64,000 nt of DNA from Bacillota bacterium (lineage in GTDB: Bacteria; Bacillota; SHA-98; UBA4971), in the NCBI GenBank assembly GCA_024653485.1, contig JANLFY010000005.1:1-64000 (forward strand). The letters run 5' to 3'. Below, in pieces: positions 17,017-27,653 of the stretch. Made by a program: the position numbers and the translations under genes. Under the pieces are notes generated by a model, which worked only from the letters and a program-made list of their open reading frames with translations, did not search any database and had not been told where the DNA came from. Position 1 is the first letter of the stretch. The number at the start of each line of letters is the position of its first letter.

Positions 17017-18717
17017 TCATGCACCCAGTTCTCCGGAGCAGTATATTCTGAACAGCCGCAGGGCCGTCTGCAGCGTCAAGCGCTGATCAGGATGGCATGG
17101 GTCCAGGCCTGTGAGCTGTCTGACCTTGTTAAGCCGGTAGAGCACTGTGTTGTAGTGGGTGAAAAGGAGAGACGCGGTCTTCTTGGCGTTTCCGTTGGTC
17201 TGGAGGTAAGTCTCGAGGGTCTTCAGGAGCTGCCCACCTCGCGACGTGTCGTACGCTCTGAGAGGGTCCACCACCTCCTCGGCGAACTTCCTTTGTTCGT
17301 CTGTATCTGACTGAGCAAGGAGCAGCCGGTACACGCCCAAGGCCTCATAGTGGATATCGCGCCCTTCCCCGAATATGGCCCGGCCAAGCTCAAGCGCGGC
17401 CCTTGCCTCGCGGTACGTCCTCCAGATCCCCTCCACACCCTTCCCAAGGCGGCCGATACCGCACGTGACCGTCCACCGCTGGAGGTTCTTGCGGGCTCTC
17501 CTTATGATCCCATCGATCCAAGCCGCCACGTCCTGGCCGTCCGCCGCCTCGGGATGCAGGAAGAGGAGTATCCCGCTCGCGTGGCTCGTGAGTATGTGCC
17601 TCAACCTGTTTCTCCGACAGTAGTCCGCCAGAATCGTGGTGGCCTGGGCCTTGGCTAACTGGCAAGCTCGTTCGTTCTCGGCGATGTTCTCGAACCTGGC
17701 GGACGGCCTCGCGTCGAAGAGCGCCGCGACGTACTCGAGGCTGAGGTCCCAACCGAAGGTCCTTCCCCTCGCAACGAACTTCTCTTCGTCCGGCCGGTCC
17801 GTTGAGAACAGCTGATCCAGAAACTCGGTACGGTACTTCTGCTCCACCTGGACTAGACCGTGGTGCCGGAAGATGTCGAAAGAGATGAGCGGACAGAGTC
17901 GCTCAAGGTTCAGCAGGTCGAGCACAGTGAAGCTGGCGTCGAATTTCACGGCCTTAACCGACCCGAGCTGCTCTGCGGCGCTGGTCACGGGCACTCGAAT
18001 GACCTCGGCCCTATAGCCGTCCACCTCCACTTGCTCTCTCTGGAAAGACAGAACGGTGCCCTCAATCGTATCGGTGAGCGTCTCCGTCGCCAGGAGCTCG
18101 CTCGGTCGATCCAGCAGTGCTCGCGTCAGCTCCTCGGTCCCCTTGCCCCAGCAGCTACCGGAGAGCGCCTTCCGGAGGTTGAGCGAATCCTCGACCAGCA
18201 CCACCGCCTTAAGCAAGTCCGCCAAAGCCCTCGTGATCTCGTCGAGGCCGCCGCCTTCAAGGATGAGGTCCATGAACTTGCGGTGCACGGCCATGCCCAT
18301 CTGCACGAACCTGGCTTGTCTGTTCACGATCTGCGCGAGCACCGCGGAAATGAGCTCAGAGAAGCTCACTTCGAGCGGCAGCTCGAGGAGCGGCAAGCCG
18401 TGCTCGTCCGCAGCGTCCACCATGTAAACGGGGACTGTGTCTATGTAACGCTTGGGTTTGAACGCCACAGCCGCCACGTTCTTGGCGGCGAGCCTGGGTA
18501 GGAGCGTCCTTTGAGCCTCCACGTCGTCCTTGATGGGGTAGCCGGTCGTGAGGAGGAGGTCTCCTTCCCTTATCCACTCCAGGATGTCCGGCACTTCCAT
18601 GACGTTGACGTTGGTCACGACGCGGCCGAGCCCCTCGCGCCCACCTATCACCCTCGCTCCGGCGAATGCCGGGAGCGTAAGCACCTCCTCGACCGTTATG
18701 CCGACCTCGTGCAACAC
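17017..18717 (-). CDS. pucR: PucR-family transcriptional regulator
   Basis: GTG at 18717 (TTG at 18714 is an alternative); 566 residues. N-terminal PucR domain (ITVEEVLTLPAFAGARVIGG, NVMEVPDILEWIREGDLLLTTGY), a central GGDEF-like CdaR region, and the C-terminal PucR HTH_30 (QTNGNAKKTASLLFTHYNTVLYRLNKV). B. subtilis PucR controls purine catabolism in response to nitrogen state and ring-derived effectors. Its position beside a nucleobase permease, Mo hydroxylase and FdrA system supports it as the local regulator. Confidence 0.92.
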   Translation of the reverse strand: MLHEVGITVEEVLTLPAFAGARVIGGREGLGRVVTNVNVMEVPDILEWIREGDLLLTTGYPIKDDVEAQRTLLPRLAAKNVAAVAFKPKRYIDTVPVYMVDAADEHGLPLLELPLEVSFSELISAVLAQIVNRQARFVQMGMAVHRKFMDLILEGGGLDEITRALADLLKAVVLVEDSLNLRKALSGSCWGKGTEELTRALLDRPSELLATETLTDTIEGTVLSFQREQVEVDGYRAEVIRVPVTSAAEQLGSVKAVKFDASFTVLDLLNLERLCPLISFDIFRHHGLVQVEQKYRTEFLDQLFSTDRPDEEKFVARGRTFGWDLSLEYVAALFDARPSARFENIAENERACQLAKAQATTILADYCRRNRLRHILTSHASGILLFLHPEAADGQDVAAWIDGIIRRARKNLQRWTVTCGIGRLGKGVEGIWRTYREARAALELGRAIFGEGRDIHYEALGVYRLLLAQSDTDEQRKFAEEVVDPLRAYDTSRGGQLLKTLETYLQTNGNAKKTASLLFTHYNTVLYRLNKVRQLTGLDPCHPDQRLTLQTALRLFRIYCSGELGA

Positions 18718-19217
18718 GGCCTACACACCTCGCACTGTGCGGCTGCGTCAACATACACGCGACCCTGCGTCTCGCCTCCGCTCCATCCTCCCCGGTCCAG
18801 CTGTTTGAGGGACTTCGACACGGCCTCTCATCTTTCCTTTCTTCCTCCATCATTGCTCCAGGACCCTCCCGCTCTTTCCGACAGGACGGCCTCCGGCGCC
18901 TCCGCCCGCCGAAACGAGATGAGAAGGAAAGGCGAGCTCGTAGCCTTGCCCTCTCGGCCCTACCCGCGAGGAATGACGAGCCGTGACTTGGGAAACCAGT
19001 CGCAAGTTGCCATAAAGCAGGCACCGAAAGTTTATGAACCATATCCAAAGGACACTCCTGCAACGTGAGTAATTAGTGTAGTGAACGCGTCGAAGTGTCG
19101 AACGGGTCGCACTCGGCACAAAGTCCGGCGGCGGATCCGGCGGATCCGTGGATGAGTGTCCGTAGAGCGCTCACGCCGCCTCAGGACCATGATCACACCA
19201 AGAGGAGGGTTTCGAGG
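18718..19217. other. Divergent regulatory interval between pucR and the GNAT-thiolase operon, 500 bp
   Basis: No gene supported. The side near the GNAT-like gene holds a shared bipartite element at 19028-19051, with TTGCCA at 19007-19012 upstream but no good -10 at normal spacing. The length is generous for a divergent promoter pair; multiple regulator sites are plausible. Confidence 0.5.
19028..19051 (+). promoter_or_regulatory. Bipartite upstream element, copy 2
   Basis: Plus strand, AAGTTTATGA-N8-CAAAGG, about 167 bp before the GNAT-like start. Same halves and 8-bp gap as the copy upstream of the DUF2877 gene. Confidence 0.5.
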
Positions 19218-19892
19218 ATGATCGTAGACAAGCTTGAACAATCCCTGCGTCCGCCCGAAACAGCTATGCCTCCGTATCCGCCCAAGTACATAACGCTGGC
19301 GTCAGGTGAGAAGATGGTAGTCCACCAGGCCGGTCGAGAAGACGTTCCGCGTCTTCTCGAGGCCATAAGGCCCCTCATCACGGTTGAGAAGGACTTCTAC
19401 GATATCGTGGCCGCGCGGTTCTATGCAGAGCTCCTCGGGTATCAGAGGTATCGAGTGAAGGACGAGTACGTCCTGGTGGGCACGATCGACGGGGTCATCG
19501 TCGGCGTCGTCAACGGTCGAATGGTCGACGACAAAGTGGGAATGTCGTATCACACCGTCGCCATAAAGCGTGGCCTCCGGATCGGGGCCCAGCTCTTCGC
19601 GGCCAAGATGGAATACCACATGGACTACCTCGGCCAACAGGAGGTGCTCATCGTCGCGGAAAGCCCCATAGGGTACCGACGGTGGATGATAGAGTACGAG
19701 CTCGAGAGCCGGCCAAGCACTTGGCACGAGCTCGGCGGGGTTCCGACGCACGTCCTCACCAAGGCCCTGTGGGAAAAGCACAAGCCCATGAAATGCACCG
19801 GCCGCCGCCCCGTGCCCGAGGAGATGCTCGAAGCGGCGAAGAAGCTGATTCTGCCGTCTGAGTACCCTCAGATCCCAGGTTTCAAGCGTTGA
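19218..19892 (+). CDS. GNAT-like N-acetyltransferase-type protein
   Basis: ATG at 19218 behind AGGAGGGTTTCGAGG; 224 residues. The middle has an acetyltransferase-like layout: VHQAGREDVPRLLEAIRPL, VLVGTIDGVIVGVVNGRMVDD, then VAIKRGLRIGAQLFAAKMEY resembling the acetyl-CoA loop region and VLIVAESPIGYRRWMIEYELES. The match to GNAT is structural, not by a perfect Q/RxxGxG/A motif. It is first in an operon with a thiolase-like gene (28 bp gap) and a DUF35 gene, suggesting a CoA-linked role. Substrate unknown. Confidence 0.55.
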   Translation: MIVDKLEQSLRPPETAMPPYPPKYITLASGEKMVVHQAGREDVPRLLEAIRPLITVEKDFYDIVAARFYAELLGYQRYRVKDEYVLVGTIDGVIVGVVNGRMVDDKVGMSYHTVAIKRGLRIGAQLFAAKMEYHMDYLGQQEVLIVAESPIGYRRWMIEYELESRPSTWHELGGVPTHVLTKALWEKHKPMKCTGRRPVPEEMLEAAKKLILPSEYPQIPGFKR

Positions 19893-19920
19893 CGACAAGG
19901 GCGTCGAGAAAGGTGGGATC

Positions 19921-21114
19921 GTGGTGAGGAAGGTTGGAATCGCCGGCGTTGGCCACACGAAGTTTGGGCGCGCCGAGGTCTCCCTCGTCGACATGCTTGC
20001 CCTCGCAGCACTGGAGGCTCTCGACGACGCCGGAATCAAGACGACGGAAGGACACGGTGTGGACCAGGTCTTCGTGGCGTCGATGGGCGCCGGGCTGCTC
20101 AACAGGCAGAGCAGCGTTGCGTCCGCTCTCGTGGACACACTCAACCTGCAACCCGCGATGGCCGAGACCGTCGAAAATGGCCCCGCCTCCGGCGCGTCCG
20201 CGGTCAAGCTCGGTTACATGGCCATCGCGAGCGGCATGTGCGACGTGGTCCTCGTGGTGGGCGGCGAGCTCATGCGCGTGGTGACCGGATGGGAAGCCAC
20301 GGACTTCGTGGCCACAATGCTTCACCCTGACGCGGAGTACGCGTACGGCCTGACTCTTCCGGCGTTCGCGGGCATGTTCACGAGGCTCTACATGGACAAG
20401 TACGGGGTGACCGAGAAGGATCTCGCTCGCGTGGCTGTCAAGAACCACGAGCACGCGATGCACAACCCGGTGGCACATATACAGCTCGTCCCCAGCTTTC
20501 ACGCGATAATCGAGGACGAGGACGCCCACGTCATCAACCCGTACGTTGCGGAGCCGCTCCGCGTGTACGACGTGTGTCCGGTGTCGGACGGCGCCGCCGC
20601 GCTGGTCCTCTGCGCCATGGAGCTTGCGGACCGGTTCCCGAAGAGACCGGTCCGGATCGCGGGGATCGGCCAAGCCACGGACACCCATGTCGTGGCGGAA
20701 CGCGATGTGCCCACGGACCTGCTCGCAGTGCGTCTTGCCGCGCAGCGAGCGTTCGCCATGGCCGGCTTGAGACCCGAAGACATAGACGTGGCGGAGCTGC
20801 ATGACGCGTTCACGATTCTCGAGATAGCCATCTCCGAAGAGGCAGGCCTCTTCCCGAGAGGCGAAGGCCACCTTGCCGCCCGCCGGGGAGAGACGCGCGT
20901 TGGCGGGAGGATTCCCATCAACACCTCGGGCGGCCTCAAGGCGAAAGGACATCCGCTCGGAGCTACCGGCGTCTCGCAGATCGTTGAGCTCGTGCGGCAG
21001 CTTCGCGGAGAAGCCGGCGGCCGGCAGGTCGAAGGCGCAAGGCACGGCTTGGCCGTCAACTTCGGCGGGTTCGGAAACAACGTGGTGACCACGATCGTGT
21101 CGAGGGAGGAGTGA
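19921..21114 (+). CDS. Thiolase-like protein lacking the nucleophilic cysteine
   Basis: GTG at 19921 (or 19924) with AAAGGTGGG upstream; 397 residues. SCP-x/archaeal-type thiolase fold: GIAGVGHTKFGR at the start, VAELHDAFTILE with the first catalytic His, and INTSGGLKAKGHPLGATGVSQI with the second. The nucleophile site, normally ENACASG, reads ENGPASG, so the reactive Cys is a Pro (codon CCC at 20191-20193). Classical thiolysis is therefore unlikely. It pairs with a DUF35 protein, as archaeal HMG-CoA-pathway thiolases do, hinting at a substrate-channelling or modified condensation role. Confidence 0.85.
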   Translation: MVRKVGIAGVGHTKFGRAEVSLVDMLALAALEALDDAGIKTTEGHGVDQVFVASMGAGLLNRQSSVASALVDTLNLQPAMAETVENGPASGASAVKLGYMAIASGMCDVVLVVGGELMRVVTGWEATDFVATMLHPDAEYAYGLTLPAFAGMFTRLYMDKYGVTEKDLARVAVKNHEHAMHNPVAHIQLVPSFHAIIEDEDAHVINPYVAEPLRVYDVCPVSDGAAALVLCAMELADRFPKRPVRIAGIGQATDTHVVAERDVPTDLLAVRLAAQRAFAMAGLRPEDIDVAELHDAFTILEIAISEEAGLFPRGEGHLAARRGETRVGGRIPINTSGGLKAKGHPLGATGVSQIVELVRQLRGEAGGRQVEGARHGLAVNFGGFGNNVVTTIVSREE

Positions 21115-21121
21115 CCAAGCC

Positions 21122-21469
21122 ATGGAGCCCAAAATGTACGCGTATAGATGCAGGGCGTGTGGGAGGCTCTTCCATCCCGCCCGAGCGGTCTGCCGCGAGT
21201 GCGGCGGCCGCGAGTTCGATGAGGTTCCCCTCGAGGGCGAGGGCACGCTCCTCACGTTCACAAGGGTGTACGCCCTTCCCGAGGGATACATGAAGCCGTG
21301 GCTCGGGTTCGGCATAGTGGAGTTCCCGAACGGCGTGCGCGTGTCGGGGCAAATGAACACGGAGGACCTTGCCATCGGCACAAGAGTCAGGGCGACGGTG
21401 GGCATGGTGAAGGAAGGCGTGGGCAGAGACTACTACGGCTTCATCTTCGAGAAATCACCCCAAGCATGA
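21122..21469 (+). CDS. Zn-ribbon/OB-fold (DUF35) protein
   Basis: ATG at 21122, seven bases after the thiolase-like stop; 115 residues. N-terminal rubredoxin-like zinc ribbon with CRACGRLFHPARAVCRECG, then an OB fold (EGEGTLLTFTRVYALPEGY, LGFGIVEFPNGVRVSGQMN). The family binds acyl-CoA intermediates with thiolase and HMG-CoA-synthase partners. Its adjacency to a thiolase-like gene is the standard pairing. Confidence 0.9.
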   Translation: MEPKMYAYRCRACGRLFHPARAVCRECGGREFDEVPLEGEGTLLTFTRVYALPEGYMKPWLGFGIVEFPNGVRVSGQMNTEDLAIGTRVRATVGMVKEGVGRDYYGFIFEKSPQA

Positions 21470-21552
21470 GCAAGGCGCGGCGCTATAGGGGGCAGGACGA
21501 GACACGCGCTTTGCCATTCAAGTAGCGAAGACACCGCGCGGGCGAACCTACC

Positions 21553-22023
<471 letters not shown>

Positions 22024-22052
22024 CTTGCTCCGTGGGACCTTGGGGGGTCTTC

Positions 22053-22568
22053 ATGCGGCTCAACTACACGTACGTCTTCCAGATACTCAACTTCGTCATC
22101 TTGTTCCTCCTCCTGCGCCGGTATTTCTTTGGTCCAGTGAAAGCGTACCTGGAGCAACGAGAGCGGTACGTCCACGATACCATTTCAGCGGCGGAGGCCG
22201 ATAGAACGCGTGCCGCACGGCTGAAGGAAGAATCCCAGCTGGAGCTCTCCAGGGCTCGGACAGAAGCACAGGAGATCGTGCGGGAGGCGAGACGCGCCTC
22301 CGAGCAGATCCAGGCTCACGCCCGGAAGATCGCGACTGAAGAAGCCTCGCGCATCGTGGCGCGTGCGCGGGAGGAGATCTCTCGCGAGAAGGAGCAGGCC
22401 TTCCGGGAGGTACGCGAGCACGTCCTGGACCTCTCCGTCGCCGTCGCGTCTCGGGCCATCAGGGACGCCCTCGACCCCGAGACGCTGCGTCAGGTGGCAT
22501 CCCAAGCCGCTCGTGACGTCATCTCCGGGGTACACGCCAGCGCACTCCGTGGGGGCAAGGTCTCATGA
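22053..22568 (+). CDS. atpF: F-type ATP synthase subunit b
   Basis: The ATG at 22053 (MRLNYTYVFQILNFVI) is preferred; an upstream TTG at 22020 would add 11 unhelpful residues, and GGGGGG precedes the ATG. About 171 residues: one N-terminal membrane helix (FQILNFVILFLLLRRYFF) and a long charged coiled coil (LEQRERYVHDTISAAEADR onward) forming the peripheral stalk. It overlaps the next gene by 4 bp. Confidence 0.93.
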   Translation: MRLNYTYVFQILNFVILFLLLRRYFFGPVKAYLEQRERYVHDTISAAEADRTRAARLKEESQLELSRARTEAQEIVREARRASEQIQAHARKIATEEASRIVARAREEISREKEQAFREVREHVLDLSVAVASRAIRDALDPETLRQVASQAARDVISGVHASALRGGKVS

Positions 22569-23251
22569 TGGCGCTAGATCCCGGCATGCTTGCGAGAGCC
22601 CTGCTCTCCATAGCTAGAGAGCGCCTCGAACCCGAAACCGTTGCGGACGAGTTGGCGGAGGTAACAAGAATCCTGGCGTCCGTGCAGCCTCTCAGACGAA
22701 CTCTCGCCGACCCCGGCATCCCTTCCGAAGAAAGGCGGCTCATCATCTCGGACGCCCTCGGTGACCTATTCTCACCCGTGACGCTCGGCCTTCTCGACTT
22801 GCTCGTAGACGAAAACCAGGTGGACTCCCTCGGAGCGGTGGCGAGGGGCTACCGAAGGCTGCTCGATGAGGACAAGGGGGTGGTTCGTGCGCGTGTGACG
22901 AGCGCCATCGAGCTTACGCCGGACGATGTGGCAGCGCTCCGGAAGGGCCTTGCCGAGAGGTTCGGAGGCCGCATCCTCCTTGAACAGGACGTAGACCCAG
23001 GGATATTGGGCGGCCTGATAGTTCAGGTCGGAGACACCGTGATCGACGGCAGCGTCCTGGGTCGGCTCCGCAGACTTCGCGATGAACTCGAGGCACCTCA
23101 CGCATCAGGAGCTTTGCGACAGACCTCCAGGACCGCAACTGTGCGTGCGACAGGCACTTCCGCCGGAACGAGCGCGAATGCAAGGTCAGAGGCTGAAGAG
23201 ACTGCGTCGTCGCACAAGTCGTGCGATCCGCCACCGCAACCGGGGAAGTGA
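22565..23251 (+). CDS. atpH: F-type ATP synthase subunit delta with extended C-terminus
   Basis: ATG at 22565 in an ATGA overlap with atpF; 228 residues against a usual ~180. The OSCP/delta fold is clear ([77 protein letters not shown]). After residue ~180 comes a ~48-residue Ser/Thr/Ala-rich tail with no predicted fold, ending at the TGATG overlap with atpA. The tail may be a disordered extension or the result of lost stop codons. Confidence 0.92.
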   Translation: MMALDPGMLARALLSIARERLEPETVADELAEVTRILASVQPLRRTLADPGIPSEERRLIISDALGDLFSPVTLGLLDLLVDENQVDSLGAVARGYRRLLDEDKGVVRARVTSAIELTPDDVAALRKGLAERFGGRILLEQDVDPGILGGLIVQVGDTVIDGSVLGRLRRLRDELEAPHASGALRQTSRTATVRATGTSAGTSANARSEAEETASSHKSCDPPPQPGK

Positions 23252-24843
23252 TGCGTTTGGAGCTTTCGCCGGAGGCTGTGGCAGCTTACATAAGGGATCG
23301 TCTAGCCGGGGTTCGTCCCGGAGTCGATGTGTTCACCCAAGGAACGGTGGTCGAGGTAGGCGATGGAATCGCGCGCATGTCCGGGCTGCGCGCCGCGATG
23401 CTCGGAGAGCTCGTGGAATTTCCCAGCGGGGCGATGGGGATAATACTCAATCTCGAAGAAGACACGGTTGGCGTCGCGCTTCTGGGTTCCGACGTGGACG
23501 TGAAAGAAGGCGACACTGCGCGGGGCACCGGCAGAGTCATAGACGTGCCTGTTGGAGAGGCCGTGATAGGGAGGGTCGTGAACGCTCTCGGCGTCCCGAT
23601 CGACGGGAAAGGCCCGTTGGACGCGCCCGCGCGCCGTCCCGTGGAGCATCCTGCTCCAGGGATGGCCATGCGATCTCCAGTCTCGGAGCCGCTTCAGACA
23701 GGCATTCTCGCCCTGGACTCAATGATCCCGATCGGTCGCGGCCAGAGGGAACTCATCATAGGTGACAGGCAGACTGGGAAGACGGCCCTGGCCATCGATA
23801 CCATCCTAAACCAGCGGGGCAAAGACGTCATCTGCATCTACGTGGCCATCGGCCAGAAACGGTCCACCATCGCTAAGCTGGTAAAGCTCTTCGAGGAAGA
23901 GGGCGCCATGGACTATACGACCGTCGTGGCGGCTTCCGCCAGCGAGCTCGCGCCGTTGCAGTACTTAGCTCCCTACACGGGCTGCGCCATGGCCGAGGAG
24001 TTCATGTACTCCGGCCGGCACGCGCTCATAGTATACGATGACCTCTCCAAGCACGCCATCGCTTACAGGGCAACGTCCCTCCTTCTCAGGCGCCCGCCCG
24101 GCAGAGAAGCGTTTCCCGGCGACGTCTTCTACCTCCACTCGAGACTCCTCGAGCGGTCGGCGAAGTTGGCCCCTGAGCTCGGCGGCGGCTCCATGACCGC
24201 AATCCCCATAGTCGAGACGCTGGCCGGCGATGTGTCGGCCTACATACCGACCAACGTGATATCCATCACCGACGGACAGATATACCTCGAGAGCGAGCTG
24301 TTCTTCTCGGGGGTGAGGCCAGCGGTGAACGTTGGTCTCTCCGTATCGCGAGTCGGCGGTGAAGCCCAGATACCAGCCATGAAGAGAGTCGCGGGGAGGT
24401 TGCGCCTGGATCTCGCGCAGTACCGCGAGCTGGCTGAGTTCGCTCAGTTCGGCACGGAGCTTGACGCCAAGACCAGAGTCAGGCTGGAGCTGGGGAAACG
24501 TATCGTCGAGATCCTGAAGCAACCGCAGTACGAGCCGATGCCTGTCGAGGACCAGGTCATGCTCATATTCGCCGTCGTCCGCCGACATCTCGATGACGTG
24601 CCGGTCGAGGCCATCGCCGCTTTCAAGACTGAGTTCGTCGAGCACGTGCACAGGACCCGCCCGGACATTCCTCAAGCGATCGCCTCGGGAAAGGACCTTG
24701 ACCACGACCTCGAGGCGCGTCTCGCATCGGCGATAGCGGAGTTCAAGCGGACTTTCGTGCCGAAAGGCGTGAAGGGACCGGTTGAGACCTCTCCCAGGAA
24801 GGCTCAAGGAGCGTTGGAGAGCCAGGTAATCGAAGGAGCGTGA
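23251..24843 (+). CDS. atpA: F-type ATP synthase subunit alpha
   Basis: ATG at 23251 overlaps the atpH stop by one base and has GGGGAAG before it; 530 residues. Walker A GDRQTGKT at ~171-178 and the conserved [16 protein letters not shown]. The arginine finger lies in [20 protein letters not shown]. Non-catalytic subunit of the F1 hexamer, binding structural nucleotide. No oddities apart from a ~15-residue longer C-terminal tail. Confidence 0.97.
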   Translation: MRLELSPEAVAAYIRDRLAGVRPGVDVFTQGTVVEVGDGIARMSGLRAAMLGELVEFPSGAMGIILNLEEDTVGVALLGSDVDVKEGDTARGTGRVIDVPVGEAVIGRVVNALGVPIDGKGPLDAPARRPVEHPAPGMAMRSPVSEPLQTGILALDSMIPIGRGQRELIIGDRQTGKTALAIDTILNQRGKDVICIYVAIGQKRSTIAKLVKLFEEEGAMDYTTVVAASASELAPLQYLAPYTGCAMAEEFMYSGRHALIVYDDLSKHAIAYRATSLLLRRPPGREAFPGDVFYLHSRLLERSAKLAPELGGGSMTAIPIVETLAGDVSAYIPTNVISITDGQIYLESELFFSGVRPAVNVGLSVSRVGGEAQIPAMKRVAGRLRLDLAQYRELAEFAQFGTELDAKTRVRLELGKRIVEILKQPQYEPMPVEDQVMLIFAVVRRHLDDVPVEAIAAFKTEFVEHVHRTRPDIPQAIASGKDLDHDLEARLASAIAEFKRTFVPKGVKGPVETSPRKAQGALESQVIEGA

Positions 24844-24852
24844 TCATGCATC

Positions 24853-25818
24853 ATGGAGGAGCTCCGCGACCTTCGCCGCAGAATACGCAGCGTTCGAAGC
24901 ACGCAACACATCACCCGAGCGATGTCTCTCGTGGCCTCCACTCGGTTGCGACGCGTTGAGAGGCTCGTGGAACCCGCTCGCGAATACGCCGCGATGCTCA
25001 AGGGCGTCGTCCGAGACATAGCCGCCCGGACCCCGGAGTGGGCCCACCCTCTCCTAGCGCCCGGAGAGGGCACGGCCAGAGGTCTCTTGGTCATCACTTC
25101 CGATCGGGGTCTCGCAGGCGCGTACAATGCGGACGTGCTGCGCGAAGCGATGCGCTTTTTCGGAACAGCGGATCTCGCGCGACACGACCTCGTCGTGGTC
25201 GTCGCGGGAAGGAAGGGCCGGGACTTCCTCATCAAGCGGGGCTTTCACCCTGTCAGCGAGTACGTCCCCCTGCCAGAGATGCCCGAGGAGTCGCTCTCCC
25301 GTCGCATCGCCCTGGACCTGCTCACGCGATATTCCGAGGGCGCAGCACGCTCCGTCCACATGGTGTTCGCAAGGTTTGTTTCCCGTGGTTCGTACCTCCC
25401 CTGCACCGAGCGACTTCTACCCATCAGCGAGAGCCGCGCCCGGCGCAGCGAGGAAGCACAAGGCTCGGACATCGACTACAAGAACGATGAAGACGACAGG
25501 GTTGAGCCGGGCGAAAGAACCGACCTTGCCATGAATGAAGATGGCCCTGGTAGCTCGGATCTGCAGTATGTATACGAGCCTTCACCCGAGTCCGTGCTCG
25601 ACGTGCTCTTTCCTCATTACCTCGCGTCCGCGGTGTACGCAGCCCTCGTTGAGGCCAAGGCGAGCGAGTTCGCCGCGAGGACGGTCGCCATGGACTCGGC
25701 CACCGACAACGCTGGGGAACTCATCGAAGGGCTCACCCTCGCCTATAACCGGGCAAGGCAAACCGAGATAACCCAGGAGATCTCGGAGATCGCCGCCGGG
25801 GCGAAGAGCCTCCGCTGA
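24853..25818 (+). CDS. atpG: F-type ATP synthase subunit gamma with a charged insertion
   Basis: ATG at 24853; 321 residues against ~285 usual. The N-terminal helix (IRSVRSTQHITRAMSLVASTRL), the Rossmann core (GLLVITSDRGLAGAYNADVL) and the C-terminal helix (MDSATDNAGELIEGLTLAYNRARQTEITQEI) are all present. Residues ~193-237, between ERLLPIS and the usual YEPSPESVLDVLFP, form an acidic/polar insertion absent from the usual family. Rotor shaft of the synthase. Confidence 0.94.
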   Translation: MEELRDLRRRIRSVRSTQHITRAMSLVASTRLRRVERLVEPAREYAAMLKGVVRDIAARTPEWAHPLLAPGEGTARGLLVITSDRGLAGAYNADVLREAMRFFGTADLARHDLVVVVAGRKGRDFLIKRGFHPVSEYVPLPEMPEESLSRRIALDLLTRYSEGAARSVHMVFARFVSRGSYLPCTERLLPISESRARRSEEAQGSDIDYKNDEDDRVEPGERTDLAMNEDGPGSSDLQYVYEPSPESVLDVLFPHYLASAVYAALVEAKASEFAARTVAMDSATDNAGELIEGLTLAYNRARQTEITQEISEIAAGAKSLR

Positions 25819-25850
25819 CCCAAGATCTGTCGATGGCCGTAAGGCCCTAA

Positions 25851-27350
<1,500 letters not shown>

Positions 27351-27389
27351 GTCGCGCGGAACGAGCGCAATCACGAGGGGCGTGGAGAC

Positions 27390-27653
27390 GTGGACGGCTT
27401 TCAACTGCGTGTTCTCACCCGGCGAAGGACCGTTCTGGCAACCCAAGCTACCTCTATTCTGGTCCCCGGGTCCGAGGGAGACTTCCAGGTGCTCCGCAAC
27501 CACGCACCAACGGTGTCTGCCATGAGGCCGGGCAGGCTCGTCGTGGACTTTGACGGCGCGCGGGAAAGCATCGAGGTGACAGGCGGCTTCGTCATAGTCA
27601 GGCCCGACCGCGTTGACGTGCTCCTCGATTTCGAAGACCTCAAGCCTGGATGA
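27390..27653 (+). CDS. atpC: F-type ATP synthase subunit epsilon lacking the C-terminal domain
   Basis: GTG at 27390; 87 residues against ~130-140. The N-terminal beta-sandwich is present (FQLRVLTRRRTVLATQATS, GDFQVLRNHAPTVSAMRPG, VTGGFVIVRPDRVDVLLD), but the gene stops where the two inhibitory C-terminal helices should begin. The last 14 bp overlap the convergent GGDEF gene. Rotor assembly is expected to be kept while ATP-hydrolysis inhibition is lost. Confidence 0.9.
   Translation: MDGFQLRVLTRRRTVLATQATSILVPGSEGDFQVLRNHAPTVSAMRPGRLVVDFDGARESIEVTGGFVIVRPDRVDVLLDFEDLKPG

Noticed and set aside
19882-21405. 507-codon minus-strand frame under the thiolase-like gene
   Set aside because: The plus strand has a thiolase and DUF35 with clear motifs; the antisense frame has no recognisable domain.
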